From positions 2,419,001-2,483,000 of the forward strand of contig NZ_CP144918.1 of assembly GCF_036700095.1 (NCBI RefSeq): DNA of 64,000 nucleotides, written 5' to 3'. Below, in pieces: positions 26,581 to 35,505 of this stretch (its first letter is position 1; each line of letters starts with the position of its first letter). A program made the translations under genes and the position numbers. Origin of the DNA: Pelagerythrobacter marensis. Lineage in GTDB: Bacteria > Pseudomonadota > Alphaproteobacteria > Sphingomonadales > Sphingomonadaceae. The notes beneath the pieces were generated by a model. The model saw nothing but the letters and a program-made list of their open reading frames with translations, was not told where the DNA came from and searched no databases.

Positions 26581-27958
26581 AGGCTTCACGGAACCTCTTG
26601 ACCACGCGCAGGGCGATAAAATTCAGGCCGAGGGTGACCAGGAACAATACGAAGCCGAGCGCGAAGGCACTCAGCGTGGCGGGATGGTCGAAGCTTCCCT
26701 CGCCCGTCAGCATGGCGACGATCTGCACGGTGACCGTGGTCATCGCTTCCAGCGGATTGGCGCTGAGATTGGCCGCAGTGGACGCGGCCATGACCACGAT
26801 CATCGTTTCGCCGATCGCACGGCTGATCGCCAGCATGACGCCGGCGACGATGCCGGGCAGGGCGGCAGGCACCAGCACACGGCGGATGGTTTCCGACGTG
26901 GTCGCGCCCATGGCCAGGCTGCCGTCGCGCATGGCCTGCGGAACCGCGGCGATCGAATCGTCGGCCATCGAAGAAACGAACGGAATGATCATTACGCCCA
27001 TGACCAGGCCCGCGGCGAGCGCGCTTTCGCTGGATGGGTTGGACATCCCGGCCGCAACCGCGAGATCGCGGATGAAAGGCGCCACCGTGAGCGCGGCGAA
27101 ATAGCCGTAAACCACCGTCGGCACGCCGGCGAGAATCTCCAGCGCCGGCTTGACCCACGATCGCACCCGCGGATCGGCATATTGGGTCAGGTAGATCGCG
27201 CTCATCAGGCCCAGCGGGATCGCTACGATCATGGCAATGATCGCGCCGATGAAGATTGTGCCCCAGAACAGAGGGATCGCGCCGTACCGGCTGGGATCGG
27301 GATTGGCCGCATTGGCCATCGGATCGGGGCCCCAGTGCAATCCGAAGAGGAAATCGATCGGATTGACCATGCCGAAGAACCGGATGGTCTCGAACACCAG
27401 GCTGACGAAAATGCCCAGCGTGGTCAAAATCGCCACCAGCGAAGCCAGTAGCAGGATCACCATGACCGTTCGTTCGACACGGGTGCGCGCCGTGAAATCC
27501 GGCTTGATCCGCAGGAACGACCAGACCCCGCCGATGAAGCCGAGTATCAGCGCGACGACGATGCCGATCGTCTGATACCGTCCGATCGCCTCGCGATAAG
27601 GTTCCACCAGAGCGGCCGCCTCCTGATTGAAGACCGCAGTGGCCGCTCCGGTGGCGACGGCACGCGCCTCCGACAGCAGCGATTCGCGTTTGAACCCAAA
27701 TTCAGGCAGGTCGGCTGCCGCGGGCGATGCCAGGACATGCTGGCTGATGAGCTGGGGCGCAATCACGCTCCAGGCGGCGATGAAAATGATCATCGGCACG
27801 ACGATCCATAGCGCGACGTACCAGGCATGATAGCTGGGCAGGGCGGCGAGGCTGCCGGCCCCCGCACTGCGACGGAAGCTCCAGGCGCGAGCCCGTCCGG
27901 CGAGCCAGCCAGCCAGTCCGAGGCCCAGCGCGAGCAGTAGGAGGATAGTGAGAGACAC
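26573..27958 (-). CDS. pstC: Phosphate ABC transporter permease PstC
   Basis: Second permease subunit. The 461-residue protein has a long N-terminus with two extra membrane segments (about 3-22 and 44-66), a periplasmic part, and a core with the loop VPQAMRDGSLAMGATTSETIRRV and the segment IMVVMAASTAANLSANP. Its first gene-start is preceded, about 100 bases upstream, by a good Pho box. No pstS is present in the operon. Confidence 0.93.
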   Translation of the reverse strand: MSLTILLLLALGLGLAGWLAGRARAWSFRRSAGAGSLAALPSYHAWYVALWIVVPMIIFIAAWSVIAPQLISQHVLASPAAADLPEFGFKRESLLSEARAVATGAATAVFNQEAAALVEPYREAIGRYQTIGIVVALILGFIGGVWSFLRIKPDFTARTRVERTVMVILLLASLVAILTTLGIFVSLVFETIRFFGMVNPIDFLFGLHWGPDPMANAANPDPSRYGAIPLFWGTIFIGAIIAMIVAIPLGLMSAIYLTQYADPRVRSWVKPALEILAGVPTVVYGYFAALTVAPFIRDLAVAAGMSNPSSESALAAGLVMGVMIIPFVSSMADDSIAAVPQAMRDGSLAMGATTSETIRRVLVPAALPGIVAGVMLAISRAIGETMIVVMAASTAANLSANPLEAMTTVTVQIVAMLTGEGSFDHPATLSAFALGFVLFLVTLGLNFIALRVVKRFREAYE

Positions 27959-28059
27959 GCGGATCGGGACCTAGATCGCCTGGATTACGACGGCCCGGGA
28001 TTCCTGCGCCGTCCGAGCCGCGGGCTGAATGCCCGCTGCAGACGCCCTGTCGAAGTTTT

Positions 28060-28077
28060 GTGACAAATTCATGACTG
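28060..28077 (-). promoter_or_regulatory. Candidate Pho box before pstC
   Basis: On the minus strand CAGTCATGAATTTGTCAC matches CTGTCAT-N4-CTGTCAT in 11 of 14 positions (6/7 then 5/7), with a further partial unit CTTCGACA four bases on. It points toward pstC and lies about 100 bases before it. The site overlaps the phoR stop codon. Confidence 0.7.
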
Positions 28078-29277
28078 CCCCTCCGATACCGATTCCCCGT
28101 CGCTGTCCACCGCCGGGATACGCACTGTAACCGTCGTGCCTTGGCCAAGCTTGCTGGCAATGTCGAGCCGCCCGCGATGCCGTTCCACGATATGCTTCAC
28201 TATCGCGAGCCCCAGCCCGGTGCCGCCCGAGGCGCGGCTGCGGCCGGGATCGGTGCGATAGAAGCGCCGGGTGAGGTGCGGCAGGTGTTCGGGGGCGATA
28301 CCTTCGCCCCGGTCGGTGACCGTGAGTTGGGCTTCTCCTTCGGGCAAGCGGCGGAGGCTCACCCGGACTTGCTCGTCGGCGGCACCGTATTTCAGTGCGT
28401 TGTCCACCAGGTTGCGGACAAGCTGTTCGATCTGGCGCGCATCGCCCCGGATCGCGATTTCCTGCTCGCAGTCGAGCGTCACGCGATTCTGCCGATCGGG
28501 GCCGGCCGCGTCGCGGGCCGCTGTTTCGACCAGTTTCCGCAGCGGCAGATGCTCGTCGGGCAGATCGTGCTTTTCCGCCTCGACATGCGACAGCGACATC
28601 AGGTCGCTGACCAGGTTCTGCAGCCGCTTGGCTTCGCTCAACACGGTATCGAGGAATTTGCGGCGCATCTCGGGCGGCGCCTGGGCCCCGTCTTCGCGCA
28701 GCGTTTCGACATAGCCGATGATCGAGGAAAGCGGCGTGCGCAACTCGTGGCTGGCATTGGCCACGAAATCGGTATGCGCCCGGCTGATATCGGCCTCGGC
28801 CGTCTGGTTGAGCAGTTCGATCACGCCCAGCCCATCGGCCAGGCGTTGAAAGTTCAGGATCCAGATGTCGCGCCGGCGGATGAGGCCTTGCACCACGGCC
28901 TGCCCGCTCGCGCCCCGCTCGAGCAGTGAAACCGCCTCAGGATGGCGAAAGGCGACGCGGATATCCTGGCCCAGAACGTGGGCGCCCAGCAGGTTCCGGG
29001 CGGACTTGTTGGCAATGGAGATCCGGCCGTTTTCGGCAACGAGCAGCGGGGTCCCCGCGTGTTCGATAAATTCGCCCATGTCGTCGCGGTTGAAAGTGCC
29101 GTTGGTGGTCGGCTCCATCGCTCGCGGAGGAGCGGCTACCGCGAGCCAGAGCGATCCTGCCCAGACCAGGAACACGGCGAAGGCAAGCCACAGCGGCGTA
29201 CCGGCGAATCCCATTGCAACTGAAGCGACGGCCGCAAGCGTCAGGGAGGCGACGGGGAAAGCGCGATCCTGCTCCAT
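28069..29277 (-). CDS. phoR: Phosphate regulon sensor histidine kinase PhoR
   Basis: Sensor kinase that phosphorylates PhoB. The 402-residue protein has two short N-terminal membrane segments (about 10-27, 29-48), a PAS-like linker, the dimerisation box FVANASHELRTPLSSIIGYV with His177, and an ATPase domain with LVRNLVDNALKYG (N box), VTDRGEGIAPEHL and GGTGLGLAIVKHI. It is first in the pho/pst cluster, ahead of the Pho box that overlaps its stop, so it may be expressed partly on its own. Two tRNA-Glu genes lie just upstream. Confidence 0.93.
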   Translation of the reverse strand: MEQDRAFPVASLTLAAVASVAMGFAGTPLWLAFAVFLVWAGSLWLAVAAPPRAMEPTTNGTFNRDDMGEFIEHAGTPLLVAENGRISIANKSARNLLGAHVLGQDIRVAFRHPEAVSLLERGASGQAVVQGLIRRRDIWILNFQRLADGLGVIELLNQTAEADISRAHTDFVANASHELRTPLSSIIGYVETLREDGAQAPPEMRRKFLDTVLSEAKRLQNLVSDLMSLSHVEAEKHDLPDEHLPLRKLVETAARDAAGPDRQNRVTLDCEQEIAIRGDARQIEQLVRNLVDNALKYGAADEQVRVSLRRLPEGEAQLTVTDRGEGIAPEHLPHLTRRFYRTDPGRSRASGGTGLGLAIVKHIVERHRGRLDIASKLGQGTTVTVRIPAVDSDGESVSEGQS

Positions 29278-29358
29278 TGCGGCGCGTGCTTAGCCGCCGA
29301 ATGTGACATCGGCCAGACGCGATTGATGCAAGCGCCGGATTTTTTAATCGTGCCGGGA

Positions 29359-29433
29359 TGGTGACCCCTACGGGAATCGAACCCGTGTTTCAGCCGTGAG
29401 AGGGCCGCGTCCTGACCGCTAGACGAAGGGGCC
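29359..29433 (-). tRNA. tRNA-Glu (CTC)
   Basis: The 75-base minus-strand gene starts with GGCCCCTTCGTCTAGCGGTC and folds into a standard cloverleaf with T-arm ACGGG/CCCGT and encoded CCA. The anticodon loop reads CTCTCAC, giving anticodon CTC. Nearly identical to the next copy. Confidence 0.93.
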
Positions 29434-29473
29434 ATGCCGCGAAGCGATGGCGCACCACGGCGATCTTTGCCGG

Positions 29474-29548
29474 TGGTGACCCCTACGGGAATCGAACCCG
29501 TGTTTCAGCCGTGAAAGGGCCGCGTCCTAACCGCTAGACGAAGGGGCC
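29474..29548 (-). tRNA. tRNA-Glu (TTC)
   Basis: Differs from the CTC copy only at a few positions (GGTTAGG in place of GGTCAGG, and CTTTCAC in the anticodon loop), so it carries TTC. The two were probably made by tandem duplication followed by the anticodon change. Confidence 0.93.
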
Positions 29549-29653
29549 AGACCGTCAGGTGCCGGTGGCGTGGCGGCGCACTTAGGGGCGCTGCCACCTG
29601 CGGTCAACCCTGTGTTGCGGTTTGGCCCCGTCGTGCGGCTTTGGCACAGCGCA

Positions 29654-31450
29654 TCAGTCGGCCCAGGCCGCGTCTTCCAGATGAAGCTCGGCTGCGGGGC
29701 GCGCGCCCCAGTCGTCGATCTTTGCACGGCCGGCGAGCCAGAGGCGCCTGCCCCGGGCGCCATGGAGCAGCGACTGGCCCAGATCGCTTTCCGCCATGCG
29801 AAAACCGATCGCCTTGAACGATCGCCCGTCGTCGCCGCCGGCGATCAGGCGAACGTGATCGCTCCCGACCAGATCGGCCTTGATCAGGCGAACCGGCCCG
29901 ATCGCGAGTTTCGGTCCCGGCCAGCCGACGCCGAAAGGCCCCGCACGCTCCAGCGTTTCCACCAGCTCCGGGGTCAGCCCGCCCGGCGCCAGCGAAAGGT
30001 CGAGCGACAGCGTCCGTTTCGCGCTGGCGCGCTGCACGGCCCCGGCGAGCCGGGCGTCCAGCCAGTCGGCAAACGATTCGAGCCGGTCCGATTCGATCGT
30101 CAGCCCTGCCGCCATCGCGTGGCCGCCCCCGGCCACCAGCAGGCCTGCCTCGCGCGCCGCGATGATCGCCGCGCCGAGGTCGACGCCCGATATGGAGCGC
30201 CCCGAACCTTTGCCCTGGCCCTGGGCTTCGTCGAGCGCAACCACGATCGCGGGCTTGCCCGTCTTTTCCTTTATCCGCCCGGCGACGATGCCGATGACGC
30301 CGGGATGCCATCCGGTCCCTGCCAGAACGCAGACCGCGCGATTGTGCTGGCCCGCAAGCTGCGCCTCGGCCGATTCCTGGACTGCCGCTTCGATCGCGCG
30401 ACGTTCATCGTTGAGTGCGGAAAGCTGCGCTGCAATCGCCTGTGCTTCGTGCGCATCTTCGGTCGTGAGCAAACGCACGCCGAGCGTCGATTCGCCCACC
30501 CGTCCCCCGGCATTGATCCGCGGACCCAATGCGAAGCCGAGGTCGCTGCACACCGGCGCCCGGGTCAGCCGGCTGGCATCGATCAGCGCGGACATGCCCA
30601 CGTTCTGCCGCTTTGCCATGACCTTGAGCCCCTGGGCCACGAATGCACGGTTGAGACCGTGAAGCGCGGCAACGTCGGCCACGGTGCCGAGCGCGACAAG
30701 ATCGAGCAGCCCGCGCAAGTCCGGCTCGGGCCGCGATTCGAAATAGCCGCGCGCGCGCAGCGTGCGAACGAGCGCGACCGCGAGCAGGAAGGCCACGCCC
30801 ACTGCCGCGAGGTGCCCGTGCTGCGCCGCCAGGTCGCTTTCGTCGAGGCGATTCGGGTTCACCAGGGCCGCCGCCCTGGGCAGTTCGGATGCGCACTTGT
30901 GATGGTCGACCACGATCACGTCGACCCCGGCGTCGTGCGCCATCGCCAGTGCCTCGTGCGCCATCGCCCCGCAGTCGACGGTGACGATCAGGCTCGATCC
31001 CTGCTCTGCCAGGCGGACCAGGGCTTCGCCGCTCGGGCCGTAGCCTTCCAGCAGGCGGTCGGGAATGTAATGCCCGGCATCGTGGCCGAGCATTCGCAGC
31101 AGGCGAATCAGCAGAGCGGAACTTGTCGCTCCGTCGACGTCGTAGTCGCCGTAAATCGTGATCGTTTCCCCGCCGAGAACGGCCTGCGCGATCCGTTCGG
31201 CCGCCACCTCCATGTCGCGGAATGCTGATGGATCGGGAAGGAATTCGCGCAAGGTGGGCATGCGATGGCGCTCGAGATCGTCGCGCGCGACGCCGCGCGA
31301 CAACAGCAGTCGCGCGACGATGTCGTCGTCGAACGCTGCGCCGTCGCTGCCGAGCGCCATGTTTCCCCCGCGCCAGCGCCAGGCCTTGCCCGAAAGCGAG
31401 CGTTCGATCCCGAAGACGCTGGAAAGCGAGTGCGACGCCATGGGCTGCAT
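29654..31450 (-). CDS. recJ: Single-stranded-DNA exonuclease RecJ
   Basis: 5'-to-3' exonuclease used in recombination and mismatch repair. The 598-residue protein has the DHH-family metal motifs TIYGDYDVDGATSSALL, SLIVTVDCGAMAHEAL and VIVVDHHKC, and DHHA1 GGGHAMAAGLTIE, then a C-terminal OB-fold part. It begins at ATG 31450. It is divergent from the flavodoxin-like gene. Length is normal for the family. Confidence 0.95.
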   Translation of the reverse strand: MQPMASHSLSSVFGIERSLSGKAWRWRGGNMALGSDGAAFDDDIVARLLLSRGVARDDLERHRMPTLREFLPDPSAFRDMEVAAERIAQAVLGGETITIYGDYDVDGATSSALLIRLLRMLGHDAGHYIPDRLLEGYGPSGEALVRLAEQGSSLIVTVDCGAMAHEALAMAHDAGVDVIVVDHHKCASELPRAAALVNPNRLDESDLAAQHGHLAAVGVAFLLAVALVRTLRARGYFESRPEPDLRGLLDLVALGTVADVAALHGLNRAFVAQGLKVMAKRQNVGMSALIDASRLTRAPVCSDLGFALGPRINAGGRVGESTLGVRLLTTEDAHEAQAIAAQLSALNDERRAIEAAVQESAEAQLAGQHNRAVCVLAGTGWHPGVIGIVAGRIKEKTGKPAIVVALDEAQGQGKGSGRSISGVDLGAAIIAAREAGLLVAGGGHAMAAGLTIESDRLESFADWLDARLAGAVQRASAKRTLSLDLSLAPGGLTPELVETLERAGPFGVGWPGPKLAIGPVRLIKADLVGSDHVRLIAGGDDGRSFKAIGFRMAESDLGQSLLHGARGRRLWLAGRAKIDDWGARPAAELHLEDAAWAD

Positions 31451-31509
31451 CTAGCCCACCCCGAGGCCCGGCGCAAAGCAGGCGGTTTGACAATCGACAG
31501 GCGGGTGCG

Positions 31510-32013
31510 ATGCTCGTGCCGATGAACGACGAACCCGGCAGACTTCTGATCGCCTGGCACAGCCGGACCGGTGCGAGCGAGGCTATGGCGCAGGCGGCTG
31601 CGGAAGGGGCGGGGGATGTCGCACGGCTGATGCCGGCCGACGCGGTCGCGCCGGACGACCTGCTGGCGGCTGCCGCCTACCTGTTCGTCTGCCCCGAGAA
31701 CCTGGCCGCGATGAGCGGCGCGATGAAGGAAATGTTCGATCGCTGTTATTACCCGGTGCTCGGCCGCATAGAAGGCCGGGCCTACGCCACGATAATTGCT
31801 GCAGGCTCGGACGGGGAGGGCGCGCAGCGGCAGATCGACCGCATCGCCAAGGGGTGGCGCCTGCGCCGGGTGCAGGACCCGGTGATCGAATGTTTCGACG
31901 CCCAGACCCCGGAAGCCATCCTGGCCCCCAAGACGGTATCGCAGGACCGTCGTGATCGCTGCCGCGAAATGGGTGCCGCACTGGCCGAGGGGATTGCGCT
32001 GGGGGTATTCTGA
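31510..32013 (+). CDS. Flavodoxin-fold / NAD(P)H-dependent FMN reductase-like protein
   Basis: Predicted FMN-binding electron-transfer protein of about 167 residues. The N-terminus LLIAWHSRTGASEAMAQAAAEGA is a flavodoxin-type phosphate-binding loop, and LFVCPENLAAMSGAMKEMFDRCYYPVL is the later flavin-contact loop of the flavodoxin/WrbA group. ATG 31510 or 31522 may be the start; neither has a good ribosome site. Partner and substrate are unknown. It is divergent from recJ. Confidence 0.75.
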   Translation: MLVPMNDEPGRLLIAWHSRTGASEAMAQAAAEGAGDVARLMPADAVAPDDLLAAAAYLFVCPENLAAMSGAMKEMFDRCYYPVLGRIEGRAYATIIAAGSDGEGAQRQIDRIAKGWRLRRVQDPVIECFDAQTPEAILAPKTVSQDRRDRCREMGAALAEGIALGVF

Positions 32014-32136
32014 TCGGGGTCAAATCGGCTCCGAATCGGATGCGAGTGCCTCTCGGCGCACTCGACCTTGCAAGCGATTCGCGCCAAGAAGCACGCGACG
32101 AAGCCGAAGGGACGCTCCATTACCGATAGCCCGGCC

Positions 32137-32895
32137 ATGGCAGGAGATCGACGATCGCCCGGGCTGCTGCTGCTGTTTCGTGCAGGGGAGCGGCCGGGCG
32201 TCGCCGCACTTCGCCGTGCGCTCGCCGCTTCCGGGCGGGTTGCGATCAGTCATGAATCCGCACCTGCCAGACCCGGCGCCGCCGATGGGACGGTGTGGGT
32301 GGAGCTTCTTATCGACGGGATGACGTTCGATCTGGACGGCCTGGCGCCCGGTCCGGGGTTTCCGGCACAAGAAGTGCGCCACCGGTTCGAAGTGGCGGAA
32401 ACCGTTGCCGACAACCCGGGGGAGGGCCTGTCGCTGTCTCCCGGCCCCCACATCGGCGGTGCGCGCGCGACGATGCCGGTTGTTCGCGTGCAGGTTGCGC
32501 TGGCCGCCGAACTCCTCCGCGCTTTCCCTGGCGCGACGGCGGTTGTCTGGACTCCGGCGCGGAGTGCGATGGGGCGGTCGTTCTTCCTTTCGCTGGCCGA
32601 CGAATGGCTGAAGGGCGGGGCATTTCCCGCGCTCGGCCTTACCGCCTTTCGGCGCGCCCTGGACGGTGCGGTCCAGTCCGACGGACTTGCCTTTTTCACC
32701 GGACAGGAACTGCATTTCGATGCGATCGCGTTTCCCGATCCGGTCGAAGCGACCCGGATCGGCATCCGCCTGATCAACGAACTGGTCGATCTGGACGCGC
32801 TGGAGGAGCCGGTCGACCTGACGGCGCCCGACGGTTCGGGGTTGAGGCTGCGGCCATCGCGCAACGGGCGGTTCGTCCGCGTCGACCGGGGCTGA
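32137..32895 (+). CDS. Hypothetical protein, possibly DUF4261-like
   Basis: I do not recognise this family with confidence. The 252-residue product has no signal peptide or membrane segment and an alternating alpha/beta composition; GLLLLFRAGERPGVAALRRAL suggests a domain start, and FFTGQELHFDAIAFPDPVEAT suggests the second half. Some features recall DUF4261. The frame is open from 32068; ATG 32137 fits the domain. Its stop lies five bases before the AHH nuclease gene, so the two are probably co-translated. Confidence 0.45.
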   Translation: MAGDRRSPGLLLLFRAGERPGVAALRRALAASGRVAISHESAPARPGAADGTVWVELLIDGMTFDLDGLAPGPGFPAQEVRHRFEVAETVADNPGEGLSLSPGPHIGGARATMPVVRVQVALAAELLRAFPGATAVVWTPARSAMGRSFFLSLADEWLKGGAFPALGLTAFRRALDGAVQSDGLAFFTGQELHFDAIAFPDPVEATRIGIRLINELVDLDALEEPVDLTAPDGSGLRLRPSRNGRFVRVDRG

Positions 32896-32900
32896 CGCCG

Positions 32901-33455
32901 GTGCGCGAACCCGCGGGGCAACGTCGTGCGATATCCTTTGCCTCCGTCAATCGCCGGCAGTCGCCCGGACACGATCCGGCGCTGCAACGGCATCACCTTC
33001 TTCCGCGCCAGCTGCACACGGTGCGCAGCTTCGCGCGCATGTTCGCGGAACTGGGGGCCGGGCGGATCGGGCTGGAGGACTTTCGCCGCAACGGGATGCT
33101 GCTCCCGGCGCGCGAGCAGGCTGCACTGCGCCTGGCGCTGCCGCTGCACCGCGGACCGCACCGGGCGTACAACGAACTGGTTGCGCAGCGGGTCGGGCAG
33201 ATCGAACGGCGCTGGGCCGTCCTTCGCGCAGCCGGTTCCGAATGCGCCGGGGTGGAGGCGCTGATGCGGCTGGGCCTGCTTCAGCGGGCGCTGCGTCGGC
33301 GATTGCTGGACGGGCGCCGGCGGTTCGTCCTCAACCGGCGCGATCCCGTCGGCAGCGGCTTCGACTTCGCCACCATGGATGCGCTGGCCGAAACGCTCTG
33401 GAGCGCGACCGAGCCTCAAGCCGATCTGGCGGCAAGCGCTTCTTTCGCAGCGTGA
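32901..33455 (+). CDS. AHH-type (HNH/EndoVII superfamily) nuclease domain protein
   Basis: Predicted metal-dependent nuclease of 184 residues. The signature fits AHH: RHHLLPRQL (His31-His32), then DFRRNGMLLP and the late LPLHRGPHRAYNELVAQRV. The first residue of the triplet is Arg rather than the usual Ala. AHH domains are common as the toxic tip of secreted polymorphic toxins, but this protein has no secretion domain or repeats. GTG 32901 begins it, five bases after the preceding stop. Its 3' end overlaps the convergent monooxygenase gene by 40 bases. Confidence 0.7.
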   Translation: MREPAGQRRAISFASVNRRQSPGHDPALQRHHLLPRQLHTVRSFARMFAELGAGRIGLEDFRRNGMLLPAREQAALRLALPLHRGPHRAYNELVAQRVGQIERRWAVLRAAGSECAGVEALMRLGLLQRALRRRLLDGRRRFVLNRRDPVGSGFDFATMDALAETLWSATEPQADLAASASFAA

Positions 33456-34384
33456 TATTCGCGTTCGAGCCGGTCGACTCTTTCGGCCACCGTGTCCACT
33501 GCATCGACCATGCCCACGCCCTGGCCGGAGCCCCAGATATCCTTCCAGGCCTTGGCCTTCGTGTTGCCGCCGGAACCGAAGTTCATCTTGCTCGGATCGC
33601 TGCTCGGCAGGTTTTCGGGGTCGAGCCCTGCCGCCTCGATCGAGCCGCGCAGATAGTTGCCGTGCACCCCGGTGAAGAGATTGGTGTAAACGATATCGGC
33701 CGCGCGGCTTTCGACGATGCTCTGTTTGTAGCGATCATCCGCGTTCGCCTCCTTCGTCGCGATCCATGGCGATCCGATATAGGCGAAGTCGGCCCCCATC
33801 GCCTGCGCCGCCAGAACCGAGCGGCCGTGCGCGATCGAGCCGGACAGGGCCACCAGCCCGTCGAACCACTGGCGGATTTCCTGCATCAGCGCGAAAGGCG
33901 ACTGCACGCCCGCATGGCCGCCCGCACCGGCGGCGACCGGGATCAGCCCGTCGGCCCCTTTCTCGATCGCCTTGCGCGCAAAGCGGTCGTTGATCACATC
34001 GTGCATCGTGATCCCGCCCCAGCCGCGCACCGCGGTGAAGATCTCCTCTCGCGCGCCAAGCGAAGTTATCACCATCGGCACCTGCCACTTGGCGCAGACC
34101 TGCATGTCCTCTTCCAGCCGATCGTTCGACTTGTGCACGATCTGGTTGACCGCGAATGGGGCCGCCGGCCGATCGGGATTGTCGCGGTTGTGGGCCGCCA
34201 GTTCCTCTGTGATGCGGTGCAGCCATTCGTCGAGCACGCCCGAGGGGCGGGCGTTGAGCGCCGGGAAAGCGCCGATAATGCCCGCCTTGCACTGGGCGAT
34301 CACCAGGTCCGGCCCGGAGACGATGAACAGCGGAGAGCCGATCACCGGAAGGCGCAGGCGGTTGAAAGGGGCGGGCAGGGGCAT
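33416..34384 (-). CDS. Nitronate monooxygenase / 2-nitropropane dioxygenase-like flavoenzyme
   Basis: FMN-binding TIM-barrel enzyme that oxidises alkyl nitronates, such as propionate-3-nitronate. The 322-residue protein has the family motifs LPVIGSPLFIVSGPDLVI, GAGGHAG (about 174-180), ALSGSIAHGRSVLAAQAMGAD and GSPWIATKEA. ATG 34384 is chosen because GGAG sits six bases upstream; a TTG at 34408 gives eight more residues. Its end overlaps the AHH gene, convergent. It could also act as a general enoyl or quinone reductase-type protein. Confidence 0.85.
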   Translation of the reverse strand: MPLPAPFNRLRLPVIGSPLFIVSGPDLVIAQCKAGIIGAFPALNARPSGVLDEWLHRITEELAAHNRDNPDRPAAPFAVNQIVHKSNDRLEEDMQVCAKWQVPMVITSLGAREEIFTAVRGWGGITMHDVINDRFARKAIEKGADGLIPVAAGAGGHAGVQSPFALMQEIRQWFDGLVALSGSIAHGRSVLAAQAMGADFAYIGSPWIATKEANADDRYKQSIVESRAADIVYTNLFTGVHGNYLRGSIEAAGLDPENLPSSDPSKMNFGSGGNTKAKAWKDIWGSGQGVGMVDAVDTVAERVDRLEREYHAAKEALAARSA

Positions 34385-34419
34385 CCGTATCTCCGTTGTC
34401 GATTGCAACTTTATACGGG

Positions 34420-35505
34420 CTATCGGGCGCGGACGGGCTTGTCGAGATTGCCGTTACGTAAACGTAAGGCGAGCAGGGCCTCCAGGCCGTAGACCCGCGC
34501 GGCCGTTCCGGCGAACAAGTCGCGCTTTTCCGTCTCGCTCGCGCCTGCGGCAAGCCGCTTGAAGGCGTTCCACAGCACCGGGTAGGTCGCGCCCCAGCGA
34601 TCGACGGGGTAGTTGCTTTCGAACATCGCCCTGGCGGGGCCGAAGGCTTCGATGCAGGTTTCGACGTAGGGCTGCCACAGCCTCGCCAGCGCTTGCGAAT
34701 CGAGGCCCGCCGCGGGCCCTTCTTCCGGCATACCGCAGAAGGCCATGGCCAGCCCGCCCAGCTTGACGGTCACATTCTCGCACGCGGCCAATGCGCGGAT
34801 ACTCTCGCGCCAGTGGGCGAACCGTTCGGGGAGCTTTCCGCGATAGCTGGCGATGCCCAGCGGCGTGCCGCAATGGTCGAGCACGATGGGCTGGTCGGGG
34901 AAGGCGCGGGCGAGCGCAATCACGTCGCCGAGCTGCGGTTCCAGCACCCAGGCGTCGAAAGTGAGGCCGCGCCGCCCCAGTTCGGCGAAGCCTTCGCGGA
35001 AACGCGCTTCGCCGAAAAGACCTTCCGGCGCGTGGAAGGGCGGGCCGAGGACTTCGGGATCGGCGTCCCACGCCCCGGAATGGCGAATGCCCACGAAACG
35101 GGACGAGGCGGCCTGCAGAGCATCGAGCACTTCGCCCGCCGCGGCGCCGCGCGTGAGGTCGGCATGGCCGACGATCGCCGCGCAGGGGCGCCAGGCGCCA
35201 TAGGCTCCGCTTGCCCCCTGGGCCGCCACGCCGTTCACGAACTCGACTTCGCCGACCGGCCTGAACGGTTCGCTGCGCCCCGCGTCGTAGAAGGCTCCGC
35301 ATTCCATGAACACGGTGGCGAGCACGTTATGGCCGCTGGCGGTATCGGCGTGAAGCTGGTCGAAAGTGTAGTAGGCCGCGCCCGCGATCGCCTCGAGAAA
35401 GGGGTGGCGCGGTTCGGGGAAGGCGGGGAGCAGCGGCCGCAGGTCCCACAAGTGGTGATGCGGATCGATAATCGGCAGGTCGGGATCGAGAATCGCTTCG
35501 GTCAT
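34420..35505 (-). CDS. Amidohydrolase (TIM-barrel, amidohydrolase 2 family)
   Basis: Predicted metal-dependent hydrolase or decarboxylase-type enzyme of 361 residues. It begins with the metal-binding IIDPHHHLWDLRPLLP motif (His-x-His) and has the typical later motifs GIRHSGAWD, IVLDHCGTPLG, and C-terminal MFESNYPVDRWG with the metal Asp/Glu. The family often acts on lactones or carboxylated rings; substrate is not readable. ATG 35505 is supported by the domain start. It and the monooxygenase may be one operon. Confidence 0.85.
   Translation of the reverse strand: MTEAILDPDLPIIDPHHHLWDLRPLLPAFPEPRHPFLEAIAGAAYYTFDQLHADTASGHNVLATVFMECGAFYDAGRSEPFRPVGEVEFVNGVAAQGASGAYGAWRPCAAIVGHADLTRGAAAGEVLDALQAASSRFVGIRHSGAWDADPEVLGPPFHAPEGLFGEARFREGFAELGRRGLTFDAWVLEPQLGDVIALARAFPDQPIVLDHCGTPLGIASYRGKLPERFAHWRESIRALAACENVTVKLGGLAMAFCGMPEEGPAAGLDSQALARLWQPYVETCIEAFGPARAMFESNYPVDRWGATYPVLWNAFKRLAAGASETEKRDLFAGTAARVYGLEALLALRLRNGNLDKPVRAR

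Noticed and set aside
32137-33455. Polymorphic toxin system
   Set aside because: The AHH domain is present, but no secretion, PAAR, Rhs or repeat region lies next to it, so a secreted toxin is not supported.
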